From positions 232,381-296,380 of the forward strand of contig NZ_PDWW01000002.1 in assembly GCF_010093445.1 (NCBI RefSeq): DNA of 64,000 bases, written 5' to 3'. Position numbers and translations under genes: made by a program. Positions 43,468 to 51,489 of this stretch are shown here, piece after piece (positions within the stretch are counted from its first letter, which is position 1; each line of letters starts with the position of its first letter). The DNA comes from Pseudoxanthomonas japonensis (lineage in GTDB: Bacteria > Pseudomonadota > Gammaproteobacteria > Xanthomonadales > Xanthomonadaceae). The notes under the pieces were generated by a model. The model worked only from the letters and a program-made list of their open reading frames with translations. It ran no database searches and was not told the origin of the DNA.

Positions 43468-43953
43468 TCAGAAGATCCAGGCGAACACGAACAGCCCGAG
43501 CATCGCGAAGGTCAGGCCCAGCTTCAGCACCACGCCCAGCACGATGCCCAGCCAGGTACCCAGGCCGACCTTGGCGGCCTGCCCGACATCCCGCCCATGC
43601 CACAGCTCGCCCGCCAGCGCGCCGATGAAGGGTCCGGCCAGCAGGCCGATGGGCATGAAGAACAGGCCGGCGAACGTACCGATCACCGTGCCCCATAGCG
43701 CCTTGCGGCTCGCCCCGACCCGCTGCGCCCCGATCGCGGTGGAGAAGATGTCGGCGGCGAAGGACAGGGCGGTCAGCAGGCCCAGGACGACCAGGGTCAC
43801 CCAGCCGATCTGCTGGAAATCACCCGCCCACGCCGCCAGCAGCATGCCGGCGAACACCAGCGGCAGGCCGGGCAGGGCGGGCAGGATCACGCCGGCGACG
43901 CCCACCAGGATCAGCACCACCGCCAGGGCGTAATAGAGCATCTGGATGTCCAA
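43468..43953 (-). CDS. DUF456 family membrane protein
   Basis: A 161-residue protein with four to five hydrophobic helices. The N-terminal ILVGVAGVILPALPGLPLVFAGML is the hallmark of DUF456, and the GASRKALWGTVIGTFAGLFF glycine-rich segment follows. The function is unknown. It is the only gene in its unit, facing away from the cold-shock gene. Confidence 0.85.
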   Translation of the reverse strand: MDIQMLYYALAVVLILVGVAGVILPALPGLPLVFAGMLLAAWAGDFQQIGWVTLVVLGLLTALSFAADIFSTAIGAQRVGASRKALWGTVIGTFAGLFFMPIGLLAGPFIGALAGELWHGRDVGQAAKVGLGTWLGIVLGVVLKLGLTFAMLGLFVFAWIF

Positions 43954-43989
43954 TCAAATCTCCTAGGGAATCAATGGGTTGCCAGGGGC

Positions 43990-44017
43990 TTGACTTTTCC
44001 GTTCAAGTGTTTGCATT
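43990..44017 (+). promoter_or_regulatory. candidate promoter of the cold-shock gene
   Basis: TTGACT at 43990-43995 and a weak -10 around TGCATT at 44012-44017, 16 bp apart. It would give a leader of about 160 nt, as usual for cspA-type genes whose leader RNA acts as a cold sensor. The -35 is good; the -10 is poor. Confidence 0.4.
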
Positions 44018-44182
44018 TTGCCAAATGCCGGGTTACCGTGCGCTCGCTGCCGTTGCCAAGGTCACCGTGAATCGTGGCCTGATGGGGTAGATCCATGATC
44101 CGCTGCATCCTTGTACCTCGCTTCCTCCTTGCAACCAGCCGCCCAGCAGGCGTAACCACCACCCGTTTCAAGGAGCAAGTAG

Positions 44183-44392
44183 ATGTCTGATCGTGAAACC
44201 GGAACCGTCAAATGGTTCAACGATGCCAAGGGCTTCGGCTTCATCAGCCGCGAGAATGGTGAAGACGTGTTCGTGCATTTCCGCGCCATCCAGACCCAGG
44301 GCTTCAAGAGCCTGAAGGAAGGCCAGAAGGTGAGCTTCACCGTCGTGCAGGGCCAGAAGGGCCTGCAGGCCGACGCCGTGCAGCCGGTCTGA
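44183..44392 (+). CDS. cold-shock domain protein
   Basis: A 69-residue single OB-fold protein that binds RNA and single-stranded DNA. RNP1 is KGFGFIS (16-22) and RNP2 is VFVHF (29-33), with the [16 protein letters not shown] start typical of CspA. The start is supported by AAGGAG at 44170-44175. A long untranslated leader and a strong terminator frame it as a single-gene unit. Confidence 0.95.
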   Translation: MSDRETGTVKWFNDAKGFGFISRENGEDVFVHFRAIQTQGFKSLKEGQKVSFTVVQGQKGLQADAVQPV

Positions 44393-44431
44393 TCCGGAAG
44401 TCGCCGAACCGCGCTACGGCGCGTGCTCCGC

Positions 44432-44465
44432 AAGAAAAAGCCCGGCGCTAGCCGGGCTTTTTCTT
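44432..44465. terminator. bidirectional terminator
   Basis: A perfect 15-bp stem AAGAAAAAGCCCGGC/GCCGGGCTTTTTCTT with the loop GCTA. T-runs on both strands let it serve the cold-shock gene and the convergent lipoprotein gene. Confidence 0.9.
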
Positions 44466-44488
44466 TGTCCTCGGCAATCAGGGGCGGA

Positions 44489-44965
44489 TCAACGGATCAC
44501 CACGCGTCCGTTCTGGATGCGGACGTAGGTGTTTTCGCGCACACCCGCGAGATCGTGCTGGTTGATCGTCACCCGGCGGCCATCGTCCATGCGGACGGTG
44601 ATGTTGTACGTATCGCCGGTGGTGCGGTTCTGGATCGCGTTGCCCGCCGCAGCGCCCGCGACGGCACCGGCGACGGTGGAAACATTCTTGTTGCCTTCGC
44701 TGCCACCGGTGCGGTCGGAAATCTGGCGGCCGGCGACCGCGCCCACGATGCCGCCCAAGACCGCGCCCGTGGCGGACGGAGCACTACGACCGGATGGCAC
44801 CACGTCGATGCGCTCGACGATGCCGCAGTCGGCGCAGTAGCGATTGGCCGGGGCGCTGCCATAGCCGCCGCTGTTGTAACCGCCACCGCTGTAACCCGGC
44901 GAGGTGGCGCAACCGGCAAGGGCGACGGTTGCCGTCAGGCCGATGGCGAGCAGTCGGAAATTCAT
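44489..44965 (-). CDS. glycine-zipper 2TM lipoprotein
   Basis: A 158-residue lipoprotein with lipobox VALAGC (Cys19). A glycine- and tyrosine-rich linker leads to a glycine-zipper segment (GAVLGGIVGAVAGRQI and TVAGAVAGAAAGNAI, about 67-105), typical of the Rick_17kDa/SlyB group, then a C-terminal domain (YNITVRMDDGRRVTINQHD) resembling the beta-sheet of these proteins. It is probably located in the outer membrane and affects envelope integrity. A second glycine-zipper protein is encoded at 47580. Confidence 0.85.
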   Translation of the reverse strand: MNFRLLAIGLTATVALAGCATSPGYSGGGYNSGGYGSAPANRYCADCGIVERIDVVPSGRSAPSATGAVLGGIVGAVAGRQISDRTGGSEGNKNVSTVAGAVAGAAAGNAIQNRTTGDTYNITVRMDDGRRVTINQHDLAGVRENTYVRIQNGRVVIR

Positions 44966-45052
44966 GGGTGCCTCCTGGGGTGGTGGGACCGTCGTGCGTT
45001 GCGGTCCCTTCGCGGCGCATGCTCCCTATCCCCGCGTGAACACGATGACAAT

Positions 45053-45072
45053 CGGGCCGCTTTCGCGGCCCG
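45053..45072 (-). terminator. possible terminator of the cytochrome c'-like gene
   Basis: A perfect 8-bp GC stem CGGGCCGC/GCGGCCCG with the loop TTTC lies 34 bp past the stop codon. The following T-run is weak (GATTGTC on the minus strand), so it may need Rho or be only a stabiliser. Confidence 0.4.
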
Positions 45073-45105
45073 GATGTCAGCAGCGATTCAGTCGTTCGGC
45101 ACGTG

Positions 45106-45546
45106 TCAGCCGCGGAAGTCCTGATGGCAGGCCTTGCAGTCGGCACCCACTTTCTCGACCAGCGCGCCAGCCGCGGCGCAGTCGGTCGGAGGTGCGCCCA
45201 GGGCCGCGTCGAGGTCTGCGCGGAACTGGCTGGTGTGCGTCCTGAAGCGCTGGTCGTCGGCGATACCGGGGAAGGCCATGTCCAGGTCGTTCGCCATTGC
45301 GCGCAGCGTGCGCACATGGGGAATGGTGTCGGTGGCCGCACATCGGTTCTGCTTGACCTTGTCGGCCAGGAGCCCGGAATGCTTGGCCATGACGTGCATG
45401 ACGCTGTCCGGGAAGGGGTCCTGCCGCGCCTGGATGGCACGCAGTGCCATGACCGTGCAGATGGCGCCCACCACCAGGCCGATTAGGAACAGGAACAGGT
45501 AACGCGAGGCGGCGGACGGTTTCTTGGTCTCGGGCTGGCTGGCCAT
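45106..45546 (-). CDS. membrane-anchored cytochrome c'-like protein
   Basis: A 146-residue protein with an N-terminal membrane anchor (about 15-35, YLFLFLIGLVVGAICTVMAL) and a periplasmic four-helix-type domain that ends in CKACHQDFR. A heme-binding CxxCH (137-141) at the very C-terminus, followed by xxFR, is the signature of class II cytochromes c'. These bind gases such as NO or transfer electrons. The heme would be attached by the ccm system at 13.7-21.0 kb. AAGGAG at 45560-45555 supports the ATG at 45546; the upstream in-frame start at 45606 is less likely. Confidence 0.8.
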   Translation of the reverse strand: MASQPETKKPSAASRYLFLFLIGLVVGAICTVMALRAIQARQDPFPDSVMHVMAKHSGLLADKVKQNRCAATDTIPHVRTLRAMANDLDMAFPGIADDQRFRTHTSQFRADLDAALGAPPTDCAAAGALVEKVGADCKACHQDFRG

Positions 45547-45622
45547 GCGGCGGGCTCCTTGTGGATGACGCCGCGATGGTACGACGCCCGTCACGGTTTG
45601 CGCCACGGCTTACACTGGTGAC

Positions 45623-46438
45623 ATGAAGAAAGAACTCCGGGACCGGTTCGCCGGCATCGACCGACTGTATGGGGTGGGCGCGGTGGAGCGCCATGCGGCG
45701 GCGCGCGTGGCGGTGGTGGGCATGGGCGGCGTCGGCTCGTGGGTGGTGGAGGCGCTCGCGCGCTCGGGTATCGGCCATCTGACGCTGATCGATGCCGATG
45801 ACATCTGCGTGTCCAACACCAATCGCCAGTTGCCTGCGCTGGACGGGCAGTACGGGCGGAACAAGGCCGAGGCGATGGCCGAGCGCTGCCGCGCGATCAA
45901 TCCGCTCATCGAGGTCGAGGCGGTGCCGCAGTTCCTCACGTCGAGCAACATGGCGGATCTCCTGGATCGGAGGTTCGATCTGGTGCTCGATGCCTGCGAC
46001 AGCTTCCGGGTCAAGGTGGAAATGATCGCCTGGTGCCGCCGGCGCAAGCTGCCGATCGTGGTGTCGGGCTCGGCGGGCGGGCGTACCGATCCCACCCAGA
46101 TCCGGCTGCGCGACCTGTCGCGCACGGAGCACGACGCATTGCTCGCGCTCGTGCGCAAGAAGCTCCGCGCCGAATTCAACTTCCCGAAGAACAAGGACCG
46201 CTACTTCAGCGTCCAGGCCGTCTATTCGCTGGAAAACGTCAGGTATCCGCAGGCCGATGGCAGCGTCTGTGGCCTGCGTCCGCAGTTGGGCGCGGATGCC
46301 GCGCTGAAACTGGACTGTGGGGTTGGCCTGGGGGCCGCCACCCACATCACCGGCGCCTTCGCATTCGCGATGGTGGGCAAGGCGCTGGAACTGCTGGCCA
46401 AGCCAGCCAAAACAAGCGTCAGTCGGACGTCAGCCTGA
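45623..46438 (+). CDS. tcdA: tRNA threonylcarbamoyladenosine dehydratase TcdA
   Basis: A 271-residue E1-like enzyme that converts t6A37 in tRNA to the cyclic form ct6A with ATP. The ThiF/MoeB nucleotide-binding motif VAVVGMGGVGSW (near 29-40) and the acidic DADDICVSNTNRQL with conserved Asn/Arg follow. The C-terminal QLGADAALKLDCGVG and late hydrophobic helix are typical of TcdA/CsdL. No sulfur-carrier partner is adjacent. Its 3' end overlaps the convergent tatD gene by 20 bp. Confidence 0.9.
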   Translation: MKKELRDRFAGIDRLYGVGAVERHAAARVAVVGMGGVGSWVVEALARSGIGHLTLIDADDICVSNTNRQLPALDGQYGRNKAEAMAERCRAINPLIEVEAVPQFLTSSNMADLLDRRFDLVLDACDSFRVKVEMIAWCRRRKLPIVVSGSAGGRTDPTQIRLRDLSRTEHDALLALVRKKLRAEFNFPKNKDRYFSVQAVYSLENVRYPQADGSVCGLRPQLGADAALKLDCGVGLGAATHITGAFAFAMVGKALELLAKPAKTSVSRTSA

Positions 46439-47186
46439 AAAGGCGCTCGGCGTTGCGCGTCGTCGCCGCGGCGATCTCGTCCGGTGACTGGCCGCGAAGT
46501 TCCGCGATCACGTCACGGACGGCCGGGAGCCGTGATGGCTCGTTGCGTTGCCCACGGATGCCCGCGTCAGGCTGGTCCGGTGCGTCGGTTTCCAGCAGCA
46601 GGAAATCAAGCGGCATGGTGCGAGCGAGCGAGCGCAGGCGGTTCGCGCGTTCATACGTGACCGGTCCGCCCAGGCCGATCAGGAAGCCCGACTGCCAAAG
46701 CTGACGTGCCTGCTCGGGGCTGCCCGAAAAACTGTGCACCACGCCGCGCAGGCGTCCGACGCGCCTGATCGATGCGATGACCGCGTCCACCGCGCGTCGC
46801 GCGTGCACGATCAACGGCAGGTCGAACTCACGCGCCAAGTGAAGTTGTCCGTCGAAATAGCGCTGCTGCTCGTCGCGGTCCAGCCCCTCGACGAAGAAGT
46901 CCAGCCCGCATTCGCCGACCGCCACGGGCCGCTCGCGCTCGATCCAGTCGCGCAGGGCGTCCAGATGCTCGGGCCGGTGCTCTGCCAGGTACATCGGGTG
47001 CAAGCCGTAAGCCGGAAACAACCCTGCCGCCGATGCGCAGACATCGCGCAGCTTGGGCCATGTGGAGGCTGCCACGGCCGGGACGACCTGACGCGTCACG
47101 CCGGCAGCGCGTGCCCGAGCCAATGCGGCCTCGCGATCCGCGTCGAACTCGGGCGCGTCGAAATGGCTGTGGCTGTCGACCAGCAT
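46419..47186 (-). CDS. TatD family metal-dependent hydrolase
   Basis: A 255-residue TIM-barrel hydrolase of the TatD DNase family. Metal-binding residues are in DSHSHFD, GECGLDFF, IVHARRA, VVHSFSGS and LLETDAPDQP, all present. TatD-like enzymes have 3'-5' exonuclease activity on DNA. It ends inside the 3' end of tcdA. The upstream neighbour on the same strand (47190) is only three bp away. Confidence 0.92.
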   Translation of the reverse strand: MLVDSHSHFDAPEFDADREAALARARAAGVTRQVVPAVAASTWPKLRDVCASAAGLFPAYGLHPMYLAEHRPEHLDALRDWIERERPVAVGECGLDFFVEGLDRDEQQRYFDGQLHLAREFDLPLIVHARRAVDAVIASIRRVGRLRGVVHSFSGSPEQARQLWQSGFLIGLGGPVTYERANRLRSLARTMPLDFLLLETDAPDQPDAGIRGQRNEPSRLPAVRDVIAELRGQSPDEIAAATTRNAERLFRLTSD

Positions 47187-47189
47187 GTT

Positions 47190-47408
47190 TCAGCGTTGCG
47201 ATGGTTCGATGGCGGGCGGCGGTTCCTTGCGTCGCTTCCAGTTGGCCAGCAGCAAGGTGCCCAGGCCAAACAGGATCTCGTCGACGAACGGGAATGGGTC
47301 GGGCAGGAAAAGCGTGACCAGGAAGAGCGCTGCCGTGATCTTGAACAAGGTTGGGTAGCGCAGCTTTCTAGCCCACTCGAGCAGGGGCAGGAGTAGCGGA
47401 TTCGGCAT
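47190..47408 (-). CDS. small membrane protein (DUF6116-like)
   Basis: A 72-residue protein with one or two hydrophobic helices (TLFKITAALFLVTLFLPDPFPFVDEILFGLGTLL) and a basic C-terminus. The pattern NPLLLPLLEWARKLRYPTLF with PFPFVDE recalls the DUF6116 family from memory; the function is unknown. It precedes tatD by three bp, so it is probably co-transcribed. Confidence 0.7.
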   Translation of the reverse strand: MPNPLLLPLLEWARKLRYPTLFKITAALFLVTLFLPDPFPFVDEILFGLGTLLLANWKRRKEPPPAIEPSQR

Positions 47409-47579
47409 GGCGGAAGCTCGTCAAAGCGGGGGATGGGTGTGACGCTAGCATGATCGGCACGTGGTGGAGTCGTTCATTTTTTGTTGTTTTTCAGCGCCGT
47501 TCGCCGGTACTTGGTTCAGGTTCGAGGTGGTGCAATGATCACCACGATGAATCGGGGACCGCCCGACATGGAGGCAGCG

Positions 47580-48395
47580 ATGAAGAGCAATACCACTACG
47601 ATTCTGGTCGCCGTCGGCGCGCTGCTGGTGGGTGGCGTCGCCACCGCCGCGTTCCTCAAGGGGGGCGACAAGAGCCCTGCCGAGCAAGGGGGGCTGGTGA
47701 CGGCAGCGGACGGCACGCTGGTCGCGGACGACGTGGCGGCGACGGGCAACGAAATCCCAACGGGCTCGCTGCAATACGCCTCGGTCGTGAAGGCCGATCC
47801 GATCACCAGTTCCGAGAAGCTCTACGCGACCGTCATCGGCACCGAGGCGGTACGCGAAACCACCCACACCAGCACGCCGCGTGAGGTCTGCAATGACGTG
47901 GTCGTGCAGGAGCGCCTTCCCGAGCGCGACGGCAACGTCGGCGGCACGGTCGCCGGCGCCGTCATCGGCGGCCTGCTGGGCAACCAGGTCGGCGGCGGCA
48001 ATGGCAAGAAGGCAGCGACCGTGGCTGGCGCGGTGGCCGGTGGCGCCATCGGCAACCAGGTCGACAAGCGCCACGTGGGTGGCCGCGTGGTCAACCGCAC
48101 CGAGCGCCAGTGCCACACCGAGAATGCGACGTCCGAATCCTCGCGCGTGACCGGCTACAACGTCACCTACCGCAACCCGGACGGCACCACCGGCACCATG
48201 CGGATGGACAGCAAGCCGGGTTCGCGGATCGCGATGGGCACCACCGACAAGGTCATCGGTTACGACGTGACCTACCGCTTCGAGGGCCAGGACAAGACCA
48301 TCCGCCTGGACCAGAAGCCGGGCGACCGCCTGCCGGTGATCGATGGCCAGGTGGTGACGCAGACCGCCAGCGTCGACGCGCCCGGCAAGGGCTGA
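47580..48395 (+). CDS. glycine-zipper 2TM protein with N-terminal membrane anchor
   Basis: A 271-residue protein. An uncleaved or cleavable N-terminal helix (TTTILVAVGALLVGGVATAAFL) precedes a region with PREVCNDVVVQERLP, then a glycine zipper (GGTVAGAVIGGLLGNQVGGG and AATVAGAVAGGAIGNQV, near 120-160). After that come two tandem sheet motifs, VTGYNVTYRNPDGTTGTMRMD and VIGYDVTYRFEGQDKTIRLD, a clear internal duplication of about 45 residues. The ATG at 47580 is set by GGAGG at 47570-47574. The family is linked to envelope stability; no precise role is known. Confidence 0.85.
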   Translation: MKSNTTTILVAVGALLVGGVATAAFLKGGDKSPAEQGGLVTAADGTLVADDVAATGNEIPTGSLQYASVVKADPITSSEKLYATVIGTEAVRETTHTSTPREVCNDVVVQERLPERDGNVGGTVAGAVIGGLLGNQVGGGNGKKAATVAGAVAGGAIGNQVDKRHVGGRVVNRTERQCHTENATSESSRVTGYNVTYRNPDGTTGTMRMDSKPGSRIAMGTTDKVIGYDVTYRFEGQDKTIRLDQKPGDRLPVIDGQVVTQTASVDAPGKG

Positions 48396-48438
48396 CGCGC
48401 CGGCCCCGCAACGGGCCTGCGTTTCAACGTGGCACCCC

Positions 48439-48470
48439 GCAAAGGCCGGCGTTTCGCCGGCCTTTGCTTT
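48439..48470 (+). terminator. rho-independent terminator
   Basis: A perfect 13-bp stem GCAAAGGCCGGCG/CGCCGGCCTTTGC with the loop TTT is followed by TTT. It ends the glycine-zipper gene 44 bp after its stop codon. Confidence 0.85.
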
Positions 48471-48543
48471 GCGGACTGGCGCTTACCGGTATCAAGGGGC
48501 ACCGCATACAATGCGATGAATGACTCCCGCCGGTTGAAGCGCA

Positions 48544-49707
48544 ATGGCCCTGAACCCGTACGACCTGTTCGATGTCCGTTCCCTCCTGAGCGAAGAGGAG
48601 CGCGCCGTGCAGGACGCGGTGGCCCGCTTCACCGACGAGCGCGTGCGCCCGATCATCGGCGACGCCTTCGACCAGGGCCGCTTTCCGAAGGAACTGGTGC
48701 CCGAGATCGCCGAGCTGGGCCTGCTCGGCTCGTCGCTGCCGGAGAAATACGGCTGCGCCGGCCTCAACGCGGTCAGCTACGGCCTGATCTGCCAGGAGCT
48801 GGAGCGCGGCGACAGCGGCATCCGCAGCTTCGTCAGCGTGCAGTCCTCGCTGTGCATGTACCCCATCTACGCCTACGGCAGTGAAGAGCAGCGCGCACGT
48901 TGGCTGCCCGACATGGCGGCCGGCAAGGTCATCGGCTGTTTCGGCCTGACCGAGCCGCATGGCGGCTCCGATCCGGCCAACATGAAGACCCACGCGCGCC
49001 GGGATGGCGATGACTGGGTCATCAACGGCTCCAAGATGTGGATCACCAACGGCAATCTGGCCGACATCGCCATCGTCTGGGCGCAGACCGACGAAGGCAT
49101 CCAGGGCTTCCTGCTCGAGAAGGGCATGGCCGGGTTCACCGCGCAGGAGATCAAGCACAAGATGAGCCTGCGCGCCTCGGTCACCAGCGCGCTGTTCTTC
49201 GACAACGTGCGCGTGCCGGCCAGCAGTCGCCTGCCCAACGTGAAGGGATTGAAGGGCCCGCTGGGCTGCCTGACGCAGGCGCGCTATGGCATCACCTGGG
49301 GCCCGATTGGCGCGGCCATCGCCTGCCTGGACGAAGTGCTGGCCTACACGAAGGAGCGCATCCTGTTCGACCGCCCCGTGGCGGCGACCCAGAGCGCGCA
49401 GATCAAAATGGCCGAGATGGCCCGCCGCATCACCCTGGCACAGCTGCTGTCGTTGCAGCTGGGTCGCCTGAAGGACGCCGGCACCATGGCGCCGCAGCAG
49501 GTATCGCTGGCGAAGTGGAACAACTGCCGCATGGCCATCGACATCGCGCGCGAGTGCCGGGACCTGCTCGGCGGCGCCGGCATCACCACCGAGCACGCCG
49601 CGATCCGCCATGCGCTCAATCTGGAATCGGTGATCACCTACGAAGGCACGGAAACCGTGCATCAGCTGGTGATCGGGCGTGAGCTGACGGGCATCAACGC
49701 GTTCTGA
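48544..49707 (+). CDS. gcdH: glutaryl-CoA dehydrogenase-type acyl-CoA dehydrogenase
   Basis: A 387-residue flavoenzyme. The N-terminal FGLTEPHGGSDP and WITNG motifs bind FAD and substrate, and the catalytic base is the glutamate in ITYEGT (Glu367). Overall length and the NPYDLFDVRSLLSEEE start match glutaryl-CoA dehydrogenases, which turn glutaryl-CoA into crotonyl-CoA in lysine and tryptophan breakdown. It stands alone after a strong terminator. Confidence 0.9.
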   Translation: MALNPYDLFDVRSLLSEEERAVQDAVARFTDERVRPIIGDAFDQGRFPKELVPEIAELGLLGSSLPEKYGCAGLNAVSYGLICQELERGDSGIRSFVSVQSSLCMYPIYAYGSEEQRARWLPDMAAGKVIGCFGLTEPHGGSDPANMKTHARRDGDDWVINGSKMWITNGNLADIAIVWAQTDEGIQGFLLEKGMAGFTAQEIKHKMSLRASVTSALFFDNVRVPASSRLPNVKGLKGPLGCLTQARYGITWGPIGAAIACLDEVLAYTKERILFDRPVAATQSAQIKMAEMARRITLAQLLSLQLGRLKDAGTMAPQQVSLAKWNNCRMAIDIARECRDLLGGAGITTEHAAIRHALNLESVITYEGTETVHQLVIGRELTGINAF

Positions 49708-49798
49708 CATCGACCGCTCCCGGAAGCGGGAGCGGATGCGAGGCAAGTCGGGCGTCGTCGCTCGTGTCTGGTCATTCCGATGGGATGGTGCGGTATCG

Positions 49799-50350
49799 AT
49801 GGATCTTTCCGGTCTCCAGCTCGAAACCCCACGCCTGCTGCTGCGCCTGCCGCGGCAAGCCGACTACGAATGCTGGGCGACGTTCGCCGCCGATGAAGAA
49901 GCCACTCGCTATATCGGCGGCGTGATGGCGCGCTCACCGGCATGGCGCAGCTTGGCAGCCACGCTGGGCAGCTGGCATCTGCAGGGCTTCGGCATGTTCT
50001 CGGTGATCGAGAAGGCGAGCGGTCGCTGGGTGGGGCGCGTCGGCCCTTGGCAACCCGAAGGCTGGCCGGGAACGGAAGTGGGCTGGAGCATCGCCCGCGA
50101 GGCCTGGGGGAGGGGCTATGCGCCGGAGGCAGCCGCCGCGAGCATCGGTTGGGCGTTCGATCAACTGGGCTGGGGCGAGGTGATCCATACCATCGATCCC
50201 GACAATGCCAACTCGAAAACCGTCGCCGCCAAACTGGGTTCGACGTATCAACGGATGGACCGGCTGCCCGAGCCGCATCACGAGAAGCCGGTGGAAGTCT
50301 GGGGCCAGACGCGCGCGCAATGGCAGGCGCGCAGGGCCGCGCATCCATGA
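49799..50350 (+). CDS. GNAT family acetyltransferase (RimJ/RimL-like)
   Basis: A 183-residue N-acetyltransferase. The RimJ/RimL pattern is clear: LETPRLLLRLPRQADYECW at the start, EVGWSIAREAWGRGYAPEAA (acetyl-CoA binding), and IDPDNANSKTVAAKLG near residue 140-155. The ATG at 49799 gives the typical start. Its stop codon overlaps the next ATG (ATGA). Substrates of this class are protein N-termini or small molecules. Confidence 0.87.
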   Translation: MDLSGLQLETPRLLLRLPRQADYECWATFAADEEATRYIGGVMARSPAWRSLAATLGSWHLQGFGMFSVIEKASGRWVGRVGPWQPEGWPGTEVGWSIAREAWGRGYAPEAAAASIGWAFDQLGWGEVIHTIDPDNANSKTVAAKLGSTYQRMDRLPEPHHEKPVEVWGQTRAQWQARRAAHP

Positions 50351-50835
50351 CCGAATCCTCCGCGCTGCACGCAGGCCTGCATGTCGCCTTGCCCGAGCTG
50401 GCGCGGACGTTCCGCGATCCCTGGTGGATCATCGGCAGTGCTGCGATGGCGCTGACCGGTGTGCCCGACATCGCGCCGCAGGATATCGACGTGCTGTGCA
50501 GTCGCGAAGATGCGCTCCGGTTGCAGGCGGCATGGATGCCGCACGCCGATCTCGCTTATCGCCCGCAGGATGAGGCGCGTTTCCGCTCCACGTTCGCGCG
50601 CTTCACGCACCTGTCGATGCCGCTGGAAGTGATGGGCGACCTCGAGGTGATGACGGCGGAGGGTTGGCGTCCGCTGCAGGTGCTGGACGACACCATCGTC
50701 GGGTTCGACGCCCATGCCGTCCGCGTGCCGACCTTTGCGGAACAGCAACGCATCTTCACCCTGTTCGGTCGCCCGAAGGACCTGGCCAAGGCCGCGCGCA
50801 TCGCCGCGTTCCTGGAGGGGCTTCATGTCGCCTGA
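50347..50835 (+). CDS. nucleotidyltransferase-fold hypothetical protein
   Basis: A 162-residue protein with IIGSAAMALTG (28-36) followed by the acidic DIDVL (43-47). This G-S...D-x-D layout fits the Pol-beta-like nucleotidyltransferase fold, but the third acidic residue is not clear. Related proteins are toxin components or uncharacterised. No antitoxin-like gene is adjacent. It overlaps the GNAT gene by ATGA and the glutathione transferase gene by 11 bp, so the three are one unit. Confidence 0.65.
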   Translation: MTESSALHAGLHVALPELARTFRDPWWIIGSAAMALTGVPDIAPQDIDVLCSREDALRLQAAWMPHADLAYRPQDEARFRSTFARFTHLSMPLEVMGDLEVMTAEGWRPLQVLDDTIVGFDAHAVRVPTFAEQQRIFTLFGRPKDLAKAARIAAFLEGLHVA

Positions 50836-51481
50836 GTCCGTCACCGTCCACGGCATGTCCACCTCCGGCAACTGCCACAAGGTGCGCCTGCTGCTGGAGC
50901 AGTTGGGTCGTCCCTACGCATGGATCGAGGTCGACAGCGCGAATGGCGCGACGCGCACGCCGGCGTACCTGGCGAAGAACCTCAACGGCAAGGTGCCGAT
51001 GCTCGAGCGCGCCGGTGGCGGCGTCCTCGTCGAGTCCGACGCGATCCTGTGCTGGCTGGCGGAAGGGACGCCGATGCTGCCCGCCGACACCTGGCAACGG
51101 GCGCAGGCCTTGAGCTGGCTGTTCTTCGAGCAGTACAGCCACGAGCCGTACATCGCGGTCGCGCGCTTCATCCGTGGCTGGACACCCGTGGATTCTCCGC
51201 GCAGAGCCGACCTGCCGCGCCTGATCGAGCGCGGAGGACAGGCGCTGTCCGTCATGGAGAAGCACCTGCAGCGCGCGGCGTGGTTCACCGGCGACACCTA
51301 TGGCGTCGCCGATATCGCGCTGTTCGCCTACACCCATTGTGCGGAGGACGGGGGTTTCGACCTGTCCGCCTATCCGCGCATCACCGACTGGCTGGCGCGC
51401 GTACGCGCCACGCCGGGTTTCGTTCCCATGCCGGGCGTGAGCGACGAGGTCGCGGCGCGCCTGGCGTTTTCCCGAGCCTGA
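50825..51481 (+). CDS. glutathione S-transferase family protein
   Basis: A 218-residue protein with a thioredoxin-like domain (VHGMSTSGNCHKVRLLLEQL, NLNGKVPMLE, LVESDAILCWLAE) and a helical C-terminal domain (about 90-218). The serine in MSTSGNCHK is a plausible catalytic residue; the cis-proline is in KVPML. The start overlaps the previous gene by 11 bp; an ATG at 50855 would give a shorter form. It is followed eight bp later by the E1 gene. Confidence 0.87.
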   Translation: MSPESVTVHGMSTSGNCHKVRLLLEQLGRPYAWIEVDSANGATRTPAYLAKNLNGKVPMLERAGGGVLVESDAILCWLAEGTPMLPADTWQRAQALSWLFFEQYSHEPYIAVARFIRGWTPVDSPRRADLPRLIERGGQALSVMEKHLQRAAWFTGDTYGVADIALFAYTHCAEDGGFDLSAYPRITDWLARVRATPGFVPMPGVSDEVAARLAFSRA

Positions 51482-51489
51482 GCGACCAC

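Noticed and set aside
50347..51481. A toxin-antitoxin module around the nucleotidyltransferase-fold protein
   Set aside because: The neighbours are a GNAT enzyme and a glutathione transferase, not an antitoxin, and the third catalytic acid is not evident.
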